Under the pieces are notes generated by a model. That model saw only the letters and a program-made list of their open reading frames with translations. It made no database searches and was not told where the DNA came from. DNA of 64,000 nucleotides from Cryptomeria japonica (taxonomy: Eukaryota; Streptophyta; Pinopsida; Cupressales; Cupressaceae). Location of the stretch: positions 261,629,386 to 261,693,385 of the forward strand of contig NC_081406.1 of NCBI RefSeq assembly GCF_030272615.1. Direction: 5' to 3'. Of the stretch, positions 12,925-24,446 are shown in pieces (the stretch's first letter is position 1; each line of letters opens with the position of its first letter). A program made the translations under genes and the position numbers.

Positions 12925-14121
12925 CTATTCGCACAAAATTTTGCCGCGGATTATCTTGGTGGGCCTTACATCAACATTGTACTCCAGGATTTTGGTAATC
13001 CAGTTTGCCCCCTTTTCTGTGATGTCGCCTTCCATGATATATTCTCTGACTGAAGGATGAGCAACATATACGGTAGTCTTATTACAGGCGATGAAGTGTG
13101 TAAATTTTTTAAGGCCCTTGACTACGGCCAAAGCTTGTTTTTCAACGAACTTATACTTAGCCTCGTATTCCTTTAGAGTTTTGGAATGGAAAGCTATAGG
13201 GTGCTCACCTCCTTTTTTCGTGTCTTTCTGGGTCAGAACCACAGCAATGCTATAGTGGCTAGAGAAAACATACATTATGAAATCTTTAGACATGTCAGAG
13301 TTGGATAACACGAGGGCTGAGCAGATAGCATCTTTGATTTTCTCGAAATCCTCCTTGGCTTCGAGAGTCCATTTGAAATGTGTTTCCTTCTTGAGCATCA
13401 AGGTGATAGGCCTCACCATCCCTGCGAAGTTTGAAATAAAGAGGCTAACGAAGTTAACCTTACCTAGGAAAGACTGGACTCCCTTTTTATTGACAGGAAG
13501 GGGAAGCTCTTTTATTGCCTTAACTCGATCAGCATCAATAGAGACTCCCTCCTTCGACACTACGTGCCCTAGTAATTTTCCTTGTGCGACCCTGAAAATA
13601 CATTTCTTTGGATTCAAAGAGATTCCAAACTCCAAACACTTTTGGAATACCAGCTCAAGATGATCGAAATGATCTTCTTTGTGTTTTGAAAACACAGTTA
13701 AGTCATCCAAATATATAAGGATGATTTTGTTGACAAGCTTCTTGAAGGCTAGGTCTATAGATCTTTGAAAAGTCACATCGACATTCAATAGCCCAAATGG
13801 AATCTTCTAATAAATGAATGTCCCCCATTTGGTCATGAAGGTTGTCTTATGTTGATCCTCTGGCTTCACCAATACTTGATTATAACCCGAAAAAACATCT
13901 AAAATTGAGATCTTTGACCTTGCCATCGTCCTTAACAATTGTTCCATTGGTGGCAAAGGGTAGGGGTCTTTTAGAGACGCTTGGTTTAAGTCCCTAAAGT
14001 CTACGCAAAGTCGGATGTCTCCATTCTTTTTCCTGACTGGCACCAGGTTGGATACCCATGCACTATGCTTGATGGGGTAGATGATTCTTGATTCTGTCAA
14101 CTTTTTCAACTCCTGGGCCAT
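12925..14121 (-). pseudogene. Reverse transcriptase and RNase H of element D
   Basis: Minus strand. The N-terminal RT part (13807-14121) shows VPVRKKNGDIRLCVDFRDLN and FSGYNQVLV. The following frame (12925-13788) holds the catalytic YLDDLTVFSKH, the LNPKKCIF block and then the gypsy-type RNase H (HPIAFHSKTLKEYEAKY). Order and motifs are standard for Ty3/gypsy. It is not one open frame. Confidence 0.9.
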
Positions 14122-14245
14122 AAGGGACTCAATTTTTGAATTGACGGGCCTTTGCTTCTATTGGCTGACTTGGCCCCATCGGTAATCTCGATGGTGTGCT
14201 GGATAATGTTGGGGTCGTAACCCTTTAAAGATTCATAGGACCATG

Positions 14246-15394
14246 CTAATACACCCACATATTCATCACAATATCGAGCCAATCTCTTTTGATCTTCTGA
14301 AGAACCTCCTTTCCGATCTTGAGTATTCTCCCACCTCCTACCGACATTTCAGTATAGTCTCGTTTATCAATTGTAAGCTTTCGCTTGTCATTTTTGGCAT
14401 CATCACGGTCGAACAAATTTTTCAAGGTGATCAACCCATTAGGGAGCTTGTTGGATTTCAGCTGGATGATTTGATCCTCGTAAGCCTCTTTCACCTTAGG
14501 TTGCAGTTGATCCGCAAACTCTCTTGAGTTTTGAATGAACAAGGCGATCTGCTCGTCGCTTTTGAAAACTTGCCAGTGGATGTCATTATCGGGAATAGCT
14601 GGCCAAACCACTACACAAACTGTTTGGGAGTTGGCAAGTAGGTCTACAACAGGGTCAAATTGTGATCCTATCGTAGCCATCTGATCAGCAGAAACATTTG
14701 TTTTTCGAGGAATTCTCTGGATATTGAAAGCATCAAAGCTTTTGATGACATCCCATGTCCTATGATGGTAAGATCTCATACAGACATGTTTGGTGCTAGA
14801 GATTCCTCGAACCTGGTGTACAACCAACTCAGAATCGCCCAAAACTTTCAATTGCTTAATACCCATCCTCTCCGCCAAGCTCAAACCTTGAATCGGTCCT
14901 TCATATTTTTCTTCATTATTAGAGCATGCAAATTGTAAACAAAAAGACTTCAGGATCCATTCACCTGAAGGTGAAGTGAGGCAAATCCCAGCCCGCAAGC
15001 CTACCTTGCATCTTGCACCATCAAAATGTAAAGTCCATAGTGCATAAGACAACTCGTCTTCACTAAATGGTTCTTTGGTAAGTTTTGGAATGACCTCGTT
15101 TTCATCAAAAATGCAGTAAGTACCTAGACCGGTGGCATGGTAGTTGGAGTATGGGTCAGAGTCGATGAATTCATTTAGAAAAATCTCCTCATCGGGCGGA
15201 ATATCCCCGGTCACCTCTTCGCCTTCCAGAATCTCTACGATTTTCCTTTCTTCGTTTGAGATGGAGGTGTGAGTGGGTTCAAAATTGATCATGGCTTGGT
15301 CTGCTACGTGTTCAGCTTGAAGGTGCTCTGAAAGGATTTTGAGTTTGGCACCACGCTGGGTTCGAAGGATAAGGTGAGACCAATCTAAAGACAA
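14246..15394 (-). pseudogene. Archaeal-type RNase H domain of element D, upstream of RT
   Basis: A minus-strand frame of 382 codons. Around residues 120-225 is an archaeal/plant-type RNase H fold: LHFDGA (Asp about 125), a NNEEKYEG block (Glu 161-165) and GDSELVVHQV (Asp 187). It is followed by IPRKTNVSADQMA. The C-terminal part (NLFDRDD, then SVGGGRILKIGK) is the linker that normally precedes RT, so this domain really lies between protease and RT and has not been moved there. Many Tat elements carry this second RNase H after the first one instead. Confidence 0.8.
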
Positions 15395-15559
15395 GTAACC
15401 TCCTATTTTGGCAGTAAAATCTCAAGAAAGGCAGAGCCCAAAAACATGCGGGATGTCGATAACTACCACTTCTTGGGGCACGATAACACTAGGACACGTG
15501 AACAATGTCAGTGGAAGGTTCTTGATGAGACCCACAGTCTGGACCTTATTTCCGTCTAA

Positions 15560-16201
15560 CTACATAACAACCCTATTTAAAGGCCCGTATTTGATCTTCA
15601 AAACCTCAGCAATTTGCTTAGGCATGACGGTGGTACTAGCACCAGAATCTATCATAGAATTGTGCAAAAGTTTATCCCCAACTATGAGGGTCATATAGAA
15701 GGGATTTGGCTTAGGCTTACCTTCTGTTTGAGACTTAGGAGGCATGGCTTCATTTGTCAACACGGTTGGGGAGCATGGTTTGTCCGCAGAGGGCTGAAAC
15801 CTTTCTTCACTTATCTGCGGAGCTTTGGTAGCATTTCTACTTGCATTTTTCGTGGACTCGGAGAGAGCCTCTTTCAGCCAATTCTTTTGCTCTGGGATAC
15901 TAAGGAGATCCCACAAAGAGACGTTGGTCGAAGCTTTCTTCAGTTGTTCCACCACATCTAGTATTGTCGACACTGACACCTTTGGCTCTCTTGGTTTATA
16001 AGGGATAAACTCCTTTCTTGGGTATGTGGAAGCAACTACGGGTTGTTCAAGAGCTTTATATGCGGCCATTCTCCCCGGTGTGTCTATATTCTCCCCAATG
16101 AAGTGTCTTTTCGAGAAGAGGTTGTAATCTAATTGCATGAGGGGAGCCCCCAAGTTTGAGGTGGTTGCGCCATTGGTGAGTACAACATCTTCGTCCTCCA
16201 T
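15560..16201 (-). pseudogene. Gag C-terminal and aspartic protease region of element D
   Basis: A minus-strand frame of 213 codons ending in a retroviral-type protease N-terminal half: LLHNSMIDSGASTTVMPK, with the catalytic D-S-G-A. The N-terminal half is lysine- and proline-rich linker. It follows gag and precedes the RNase H frame, as expected for gag-pol order. Confidence 0.75.
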
Positions 16202-16369
16202 TCAAGAGAATAGTGCGTGGTCTGGAGCTATCTTTGTTTCTGGTTGTATTGACATGCCCTACATTTGGGCAATGAGAGAGGCATTATCCGTGCCAGGAGA
16301 TGCATAAACTGAATCATCTGGTACCACACCTAGGCTCTGTTGCTCTGCAATTTTTTACTGCAAATTGCC

Positions 16370-17400
16370 TCTCGAACAATTTCTTGGAGTGTGGGCATTG
16401 TTGCATGGAAAACACCAAGAATTAGCATCATCTGCTAGATTATTTTGTCTCACTGACAACTCCTTATCGGTGCTAGGGTAAACAGTCTACAAAGGATTGG
16501 GTACCAGAACTATTTGACCATTTGGCTGGCTGGATTTATCAACACTATTGTTTGCATATTGGTTTTGTTGGTATGTAGATCTATTTCCTTGGAAATTTTG
16601 TTGAAAAGGGGCTCTAGCAGGCGAGATTTGGGACCTTTTCATATTGACAATCCCATTTGAGAAGGTTCTCAACAAATTCTTCATGTCGTAGACCTCCGCA
16701 GCCAAAGACGATTGTGGAGGGGCATATGCTTGTTGGGGACCAGGGTACATATACATGGATTGAGGAGCGGATGTGTTGGGCGCGACCTCTTTAGAGACTT
16801 GGTTAGATAGCTTAGGAAAGACTGGCATGAGGGGTCACAGCGCAAGCTTCCCAGCATCGATTAGATTATTTTCTACTTGGACCGCTATTTCAAACGCTTG
16901 CGGGAGGGTATTGCCTCCTAGAGATTGGATCATTATTGATTTGTCAGAGTTGAAGGATTTCAGATAAAAGACGAATGTCATATCCAGAGGAGGGCAAGTG
17001 GACAATGGTATTCTTTGTCAGGTCCTCTGGAATCTTAAGTTGAATTTTGTCATTGCTTCTTGAGGGGCCCTCTTATCATAATCAACTGGTGCATCAAATT
17101 TGATCTGTTGGCCTTGTCGAAGAATCTCTGAAAGAAGCGGTCGCCCAGCTGATCCCAATCCACTATAGTATTCGGACCCAAGGATTTGTACCAATGTAGA
17201 GCTCTTCCTTTAAAAGATGATATGAGCAATCTCAGGGCTACATTTTTCTCGATGATACCATGGACGATGCAGACATTGGCTATATCTTGTAGATGTTCCC
17301 CAGGGTCTTATGACATTCTCTGGTAAATTTAGGGATGGCTTTTAGCGAGGCAGAGAGAATCGGCCCCCATACTACAGGTAAAGTGGGGGGAATGAGAGGG
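16370..17400 (-). pseudogene. Gag of element D
   Basis: Minus strand. The 17000-17330 region reads as a Retrotrans_gag domain (LHWYKSLGPNTIVDWDQLGD, then a FFQRF block). The 16487-16828 frame is Gln/Asn/Pro-rich. Near 16380-16430 a knuckle-like CFPCNNAHTPRNC is readable. It is fragmented by several breaks. Confidence 0.7.
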
Positions 17401-17613
17401 CTTCCATTATTCCACATCACAAAATTTCTAGGAGGAACCTGCACCATTGTTGTAGGGGTGACTGCAGAGAAGACAGGTAAGCTTTAGGAAGAAGAGGTTG
17501 CAGTCGAATGGACATTCACGAGGGGTGGAAGGAGTAAGCTGGGATTAAGGGATGTTTTACTTCTAGTAATGGGCTTGTGATTCATAAACTAACTCAGGCT
17601 TATTCAGAGTTAT

Positions 17614-17632
17614 GGTCCCACCGGGCGTGCCA
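17614..17632 (-). other. Primer-binding site of element D
   Basis: On the minus strand TGGCACGCCCGGTGGGACC lies 10 bp inside the 5' LTR boundary. It starts with the TGG complementary to a tRNA CCA end. I could not assign the tRNA with confidence. Confidence 0.6.
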
Positions 17633-17642
17633 AAAAAAGAAT

Positions 17643-18324
17643 TGTTGACTCTAAATTTTACCTTGAATGCGAACAACCTTATGGGAAATTTAGTGACGGG
17701 GGACCTATTCCGCAATTCTCACTGAATGACCTCTGGATTTAAGAAGCCAGCTCTTCATTATGATTGGGGGAAAAGGAACAGAAGAAACTTAAAGCAAAAT
17801 GATCTAAATTATTTAGGCAATGCACCAGAACATTTTGGAAAAGCATTAACAACATATAAAACCTAGAAACATCTAGTTTTAAAGCCCATTCAAAAATCTG
17901 TATGCCTGGACAGAACCACAATCAAGATACAACCAGAATTCCTTTTAACATAAAGAAACATACATCACGCATCCACCAAATAACATGTGCAAAACATAGT
18001 TCAATCGACAGAGTATTAGGCATATATTTCCAAAGTTATACCAAAATTACAAGAATGCACAAAAAACTATTATAGCATACTGAAAAACAATCATCATAGA
18101 GGCCACAAGAACAATTTCATTATCCTTTCTTTAGAAATACAATAGCAGCTAAAATGCTTCACTCCTATCTAGAATACTTGACTATATCTTTTCATAAAAG
18201 TTTTGAACCCCCAAAACAAGAAAAATATCTGCATAAATAGAGCCCTCCACTCAGCTAACAGATCACGGCATCAGCAATTACTTTTGACCAGAAAACCCAT
18301 TGTGGCATCCTGCAGGAACATACA
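17643..18324 (-). repeat. 5' LTR of element D, piece left of nested element C
   Basis: Starts TGTTGACTC and aligns with 5214-5906 of the 3' LTR. It is interrupted at 18324/18325 by element C (TGTTGTGAC...). About 450 bp of it (17873-18324) is present again at 38855-39306. Confidence 0.85.
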
Positions 18325-19185
18325 TGTTGTGACATTTTCACACATCGCCCCATTGCTAATGGGGACCCCCTACTTTTTAGGCCCTCCCAATCTTTTGGCT
18401 TGCATTTTTGGGGTCTTTTCGCAGTTGTCTCATCAGTCTCTCTACTTTGCAAGTGTTTGGGGGTCATATTGATCAAGTATGCTCTTCGTTTGGGCGAGTT
18501 TTATGAAGTCTAGGGCCTGTTTTGTCCCTTTTTAGAGTTTCTGCCTTATGTCCTAGATTTTAGGGGGTTTCTGTTAGGGTTTTGAAGAAACTAAGCATGC
18601 AACAGGAATCGGGACCTTTAAAGAACCTCCTAGTAAAATTTGAGCCAAAACCGAGCAACTTTCTATTTTTAAAAAGTCCCTATTTTTTAGGGATTTTTCT
18701 GAGTCCTGGAATGTCGTCATTTTGCCAAAAATCAAACTTACTATTTTTAGTAAGTGCTTTTCTAACCTATTTTGCCCAAACCTTGACATTTTGAAACACT
18801 TACTATTTGGGAAAATCTATTTTTGGCAGGATCTTCACAGGAAAACATTGAAAGCTGAATATCTCTGAAGACGTTGAAGACTGAACGTTCCTGAAGACCA
18901 TTTCTAAATCTGGAAAAGTTAGAAGGCAGACAAGTTGGGTCAAAAATGGTTAAGTTTGGAACTCCTATTCCAGAAGAGGAAAGCATGCAAAATCATCCAA
19001 GTCTGTAAATTCACATCAATCCACCAATGTCATCCTGATCCGAAAATGGCCTGAAATTTAATTAAGTCTGGAAATTTGGAAGATCTTCCAAAATCCAGAA
19101 TTTGCATTATGATTCCTATGGACTTGAAACCACTCTCAAACATCCTGACAATATATATGAAATATAACTTAAAGTATAAGAAAGG

Positions 19186-19690
19186 AAAAAATTCCATGAA
19201 TCCATGGCATAAGCAAAATTCCACCCAAGGATGCAGTTGGGTGCCAAACTGAGGAAAGAAAGGACAAATGACAAAATCCATGAATCCTTGGCATAGTGAA
19301 AATTTCGCCCAAGTATGCAGTTGGGCACCAAAATGGGATTCCCATGGAGAGAAGAAAAATTTCATGAATCCATGACATAAGCAAAATTCCGCCCAAGGAT
19401 GCAGTTGGGCACCAAACTAAGGCAGGCAAGGACAGATGGAAAATTCCATGAATCCATGGCATGAGCAAAATTGTGCCCAAGTATGCAGTTGGGCGCCAAA
19501 ATGGGTCAGGCAAGGACAAACGGATAAAATCCATGAATCCTTGGCTAGACGAAAATTGCCCCCAGGTATGGACTTGAGTGCCAAATTGAGGAAGGCAAGG
19601 ACAGATGGAAAATTCCATGAATCCTTCTCCTAGTGAAAATTCCGCCCTAACACCTAGGAGGGCGCCAAATAGCAAGAGCCATGGAGAAAG
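19186..19690 (+). repeat. Six-unit 84-bp tandem repeat in LTR C
   Basis: The string CCATGAATCC (or close to it) recurs at 19194, 19278, 19362, 19446, 19531 and 19615, a spacing of 84, 84, 84, 85 and 84 bp. Each unit also has a CCCAAG..TATGCAGTTGGGC-like core. Since 84 is a multiple of three, the minus strand stays open for 168 codons with a 28-residue repeat. I treat that frame as a by-product. Confidence 0.9.
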
Positions 19691-20570
19691 TGAAAAAATG
19701 AAAATTCCTTCCTCAGGGAAGAATTGCGCCCAAGAAGAAGAATCTTCATTCCAGGAAAGGTGAAAAATTGACTAAGTGTTTGAAATTTCTTCCTTCAGGA
19801 CATAGTTCTTGGAAATCATGAAAATTGGATAAGGCATGAAGAATTTCCTTCCTCAGGGTAAGGAACAAATTTCTTTCCAAGGGAGAATTTCCTTCACAAC
19901 AAGAAATCACACCCAAGGATGAATTGAAGATAAAATTTCTAAGGCAAGGAAGGAATCAGGGATGAACTGAACAAGAAATTTCCCCCCGGGGAAAAAATTG
20001 AAAAAATCCATTTTCAGGGCTCAAATGACCTCCAAATTTAGAAATTTTTCAAGATATGGATATGTGAGAGAATTCTCTCTCTCCTGGACCAAAACCCTAA
20101 AATTGTGGAAATTCCTAAAAAATAGGAGATAGTGGAGAATTGTTGAAAATCTCGTCCAAGGCAGGGAAAGTTCAAGAAACTTCAAAAAAAATAAAAAATC
20201 TTCATGGATCAAATTCTTCTCTCCTGAAGTTTTCTCTCTCCAAGGTTTTCTCGCCAAGTGGCAACCGAGTCAACGGACGTTGAATTAATGAAGCATCTCT
20301 CTGCATGCAACCATCACATTTATGGCATTATGATAGATTCCTTCTACATGCAGCCATCACATTCAGAAGATGATGGTGCATTTATGGCATCATAGGCGAT
20401 TTTTGCATGAAGGTACATTCATTGCAGAGTGGGCACTTCTGGATGTAATTAATTGTATATGGGCATGAGGGGTTATTGATTGGAGATTCCCACCTTGTTG
20501 CATCTTGAGTGGAGAATCTTTCTAGGGCAAACCCTAATTAGGGTTTTGCATGTAATCATGGCTTGAGGCC

Positions 20571-20578
20571 TATATAAA
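20571..20578 (+). promoter_or_regulatory. TATA box of LTR C
   Basis: TATATAAA on the plus strand, followed about 30 bp later by a purine-rich start region. It is a good LTR promoter candidate and sets the sense of C as plus. Confidence 0.6.
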
Positions 20579-21398
20579 GGGGTGACCCCCTTCAATTGTA
20601 GAGGAGGGAGCCTTGTATGAAATTGTTGCGATAAGTTTTGAGATAATAGCAGTGAAACATTGTTCTCTGATGGTGTCCACTTAAATTATTTTTTCAAAGC
20701 TTGCATGGTTTCAGCTTCCTCACTTAGATTAGAAGTAATATAGTGCTTTGATTTCAATAGAGAATGTAATGGTGTCTGATGAATTTCCATGGTTCATACT
20801 TTTTGCATCTTGCTGATTGTAAGTTGCAGTGTAAAGTTAGTCTGAGCCCTCTAAATTTGTGTTGAGTTCGATTGTGGATAGTCATTTGGATTGCGCCGTT
20901 TTTGGGTATTCAAATTTACTTTCTCGATTTGAAAATCCTCTACCATCCCCAGAAGATTGCACCGGTTCTTGCGGAGTTGTAGTTGATCTCGGCGAAGCAG
21001 AGCTTGGTTTATCTGGAATTTGTCCACCAGAGCACTATTCATTGTTATCACTGCCCTTAGGAGTAAATTTAGATCCTTCTAAACCCTTTCCCTTTTACTT
21101 TCCAGTTCATTCCAATTCAATCCGTTTGAAGCAATAGCATCGCAAAATTGCCATATCTGATGATGGAGTTCCAGGCACAGCAAAGAAGTGAAAGAACGAT
21201 GTAAACATAAGGCCCCTTGGATTACTAGCAATCACATCAGCGAACTGAGTCACGTCTGTAGCATAAAGGAACCTTGGAGTTGATTGTTTGAACTTCTTGC
21301 AATCTTAGCATGCAGTCGCACTTTGATCAAGAGAGAGTGAAGTGACTGTAGGCAACTTTATTCTGTGTTAGACGCGGTCATAAAAAACATGTCAATAG

Positions 21399-21524
21399 AA
21401 TTGGTGCTAGAAGGAGGGTTGAATGTGAATAGTTCGAGATCTTGTCGATTCATATTTGAGGAGGTAATCTCAATTTTTTTGTTTTACCCTCCTCCCGCAA
21501 CCAACAGAATTAGCGCTAGAAGGA
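21399..21524 (+). other. Two primer-binding-site-like copies (tRNA-Asn type) of element C
   Basis: TTGGTGCTAGAAGGAGGG near 21401 and TAGCGCTAGAAGGAGGGC near 21505 are about 104 bp apart. GCGCTAGAAGGAGGGCTTG is complementary to the 3' end of plant tRNA-Asn as I remember it. One copy is probably the working site and the other part of a short local duplication. Confidence 0.55.
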
Positions 21525-21589
21525 GGGCTTGCCCGCGAAATTCAATTTGGCTGGAACTATCATGAGCTTTCAAGTGCAGAATCAGAGAT

Positions 21590-22490
21590 ATGTTAGATCT
21601 CTTATATGTCAGAATATCCAAAAAAAATGAAAATTTGAAAACATCCAAAAAAATCAAAAAATTCAAAATAAAAAAAAAAGATTTCTCAATGGAGCAAGAA
21701 GTTGACATTCTTCAACTATGGTGGAGATTGAATGCACAGTTACATCCACGGAGTTTGTCTGTATTCGCATCAAGGAATAGTTGTAGAATTCATAACACTG
21801 GCAGACACAATGAGATGCATTGTTCAACATTTCTGTCAAGGATGGAATTAGCCTTGCAAGGGAAAGTTTACATTTCAGAAGTACATGAGCCCGTTGTACC
21901 AGTGAAAGTGGAACCCGAAGCTTCAATTGGTGAGAATGAATTTTTCATGAGGTTCAAGGAGATGGTTATGAAAGGATTAAGTATTGAGAAAGACTTGTGC
22001 GTAGAGGGCATCTTTCTCCCGTGTTGGTGTAGGATCCACCATACCACTCATTCCGAAGTCACATGTCCATCACGCAGGAAAGCTATTCACCAAGCTAAGA
22101 TGCAAGTAGATTTGGAAGAATCGGCAAAGATGTACACTATAGAAAAGTGGCGGAATGCTCACCTTCAACCAATTGACTTAGCATCAAATGAAGAAGTTAT
22201 TACAGCAGCATCTTGTAGTGAAGAAAGCACGATTGAGCGGGACAATCAACACAATTCAATCAAGAGAAAATTTGCGTACCTCATGCCAAGGAAAGGAACA
22301 ACCGCTAAAGTGGAGGTTGACAAAGAAATGGAAGATGTTCAAACAAACGCAAGCAATGATTCCAAAATCAAGCAAGAAGAGATGCTCCTTGATGAAGAAG
22401 TCAATTTGTGCATGCTAGAGATGGAAGAAATGATAAGAAACTCGAGGTGGGAAGGAATATGTGATAGTCAGTGGGCTGCTGAGATGGAAG
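21590..22490 (+). pseudogene. Unrecognised reading frame of element C, interrupted by element B
   Basis: An open plus-strand frame follows the primer site. The likely start is the ATG at 21689 (MEQEVDILQLWW), after an A-rich leader. It shows a Cys/His cluster (CWCRIHHTTHSEVTC, around residues 113-127 counted from that ATG) that could bind zinc, then a Lys/Glu-rich stretch. It matches no gag or pol domain I know. Element B is inserted in it at 22490, and similar-looking coding sequence resumes beyond B at 38510. This is a fossil of unknown function. Confidence 0.5.
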
Positions 22491-22915
22491 TGTTAGGCCC
22501 AATATGGAAAGATAATGTACTGAGAGGGGAGGGGTGAATCATCACTTCAAAAATTTTCTTCAACAATAACTTTACTATTATGCATAAACTGAATAGTGCA
22601 GTAACATAATATAAAGCTAAAACAAATAGATAACAATCATACATGATTCACTCCATAGCACATATATTTTGGTTACGCAGAAACTCTTGGTTAGAGAAAA
22701 AAACTGCAGCGGGGATGGCACCCACAACTTCACTACTGCAATAATAAAGGTTGCTCGGTTAGAGCTACATGTTTAGCTATTTTTGATAGCTTACCCTATT
22801 AGGAGTATCAAGATTTGTTAGATCTACCTTGCTAAAGGATTTTACAACACTTAATCTAAATGTTGCACCTAGTTAGAGGCTTTACAATTTATAGATTTGA
22901 TTAGAGTCTTTTACC
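22491..22915 (-). repeat. 3' LTR of element B, piece left of element A
   Basis: The first 425 bp of the LTR as read on the plus strand. It ends at TTACC (22911-22915), the target site of element A. The rest is at 30918-31683. Confidence 0.9.
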
Positions 22916-24072
22916 TGTTAGGCCCAATATGGAAAGCTGATGTAATGAGAGGGGAGGGGTGAATCAGTACTCCAAAACTTTTCTTTGATAATAACCTTAC
23001 TATTATGCATAAATAGAATAGTGCAGTAACATAAAATAAAACTAAAATCAACAGATAACAATCATACATGATTCACTCCATAACACATATATTTTGGTCA
23101 CGCAGAAACTCTTGGTTAGAGAGAAAAACTACGGTGGGGATGGCACCCACAACTTCACTACTGCAATAATAAAGAATGCTCGGTTAGAGCTACATTTTGC
23201 TATTTCTGATAGCTTACCCTATTAGGAGTATCAAGATCAGTTAGATCTACCTTACTAAAGGATTTTACAACACTATATAAATGTTGCACTTGGTTAAAGG
23301 ATTTACAATTTATAGACTTGGTTAGAGTATTTTACCCTGTTAAAGGTTTCTCTTACAACTTCAAAATATTACAATAAAATCATTACAAATATCTGCAACT
23401 TTACATCTGAAATGCTAAAGCAGATTCTATGTGCTCTGAATAAGATTACCTAGCTTGTAGCATACCTCGGTAACCCATAATGAAACTCGGTAAACCCTTC
23501 TGTTTACTCTTTTCTTTGATTGTTCACTAATAACCTTCTCAGTGACCTCTCTGTGTCTCTGTAACAGTCTTCCTTCATGCATACACACACACCTTATCAC
23601 ATCTCTTGTATCTAACCCTAAAATCATGTTTATAAATAGATCTCTTACAGCAGTGATTTAATTCATTGCTTCGATCTTACAAAAAGATTCTTCGAATGAA
23701 TGACTAAACAAAATATCTCATTGGTTAGGTTGACCTTGTAATCATACACAATCTCCTAATGTAATTTCCAATGCAAAAACGGTTAGATGTGCCTCGATCT
23801 TGTAACACGTTTTCATGTGCATGTCCAAGTTCAATGTATCTAGTAAAAAGTTTCACTTGGTGAGTTAACTTTACCACTCGGTAGCCATGAAACTTTACTC
23901 GATAAACAGCTCAGTGAATACTACGTTATGTGACTGCTTTCTTCTGTAACCAACTAGACTATTCATACCGACTTCTCTATGTGTACCGACTGCATGATTC
24001 GGTAATACTAACCGACTAGAATATAGTATGACTTTGGATATGAAACTAATGGCAATTTGATAAGTAGTAACA
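22916..24072 (-). repeat. 3' LTR of element A
   Basis: 1157 bp, TGTTAGGCCC to GTAACA. It is followed on the plus strand by ATCTCCCCTTTT, the complement of the polypurine tract. Confidence 0.92.
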
Positions 24073-24446
24073 ATCTCCCCTTTTGACATTAGTTGAGATG
24101 TTTGACAAAAACTACTTACAAAGTCATAACCCAAAAACTATATACTTGACATAATGACTATACTTGACAATATATACAATAGTCAACAAAATAGTATATG
24201 AAGATATACTCCCCTTATCATTATTCAATACATAATTCTGAATTTTGCATGTTCGGTTTTGTTTTGTACTTGTGTGCTCTGAATGCTCTGTATATTCTGC
24301 TCGGTATACTCCTCTTGTATACAATACTCAAAATTGTGTTAACAAAACTGTATTACTCTCCAAATGTAGAATTACTCCCCCTTTGTTGGGCTTTCCTCTT
24401 TGTAGTATCATAATATTACTCCCCCTTTTTGACAAACATTAAAAAC
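24073..24446 (-). other. Polypurine tract and 3' untranslated region of element A
   Basis: The minus strand carries AAAAGGGGAGAT next to the LTR, as in B. No other feature is seen before the end of ORF2. Confidence 0.75.

Larger units (their letters stand above)
18325..21390 (+). repeat. 5' LTR of element C (about 3 kb; 3' boundary approximate)
   Basis: Starts TGTTGTGACATTTTCACACA. The end is inferred only from the first primer-like site at about 21400, because no second LTR survives for comparison. The LTR contains an 84-bp tandem array (19186-19690) and a TATA box at 20571. Confidence 0.55.

Noticed and set aside
19169-19675. 168-codon minus-strand frame with a 28-residue repeat
   Set aside because: It is explained by the 84-bp array, whose period is a multiple of three. 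Composition is unlike a protein family, and it opposes the LTR's sense.
19186-19690. CRISPR-like array
   Set aside because: The whole 84-bp unit repeats, with no unique spacers, and the DNA is plant nuclear.
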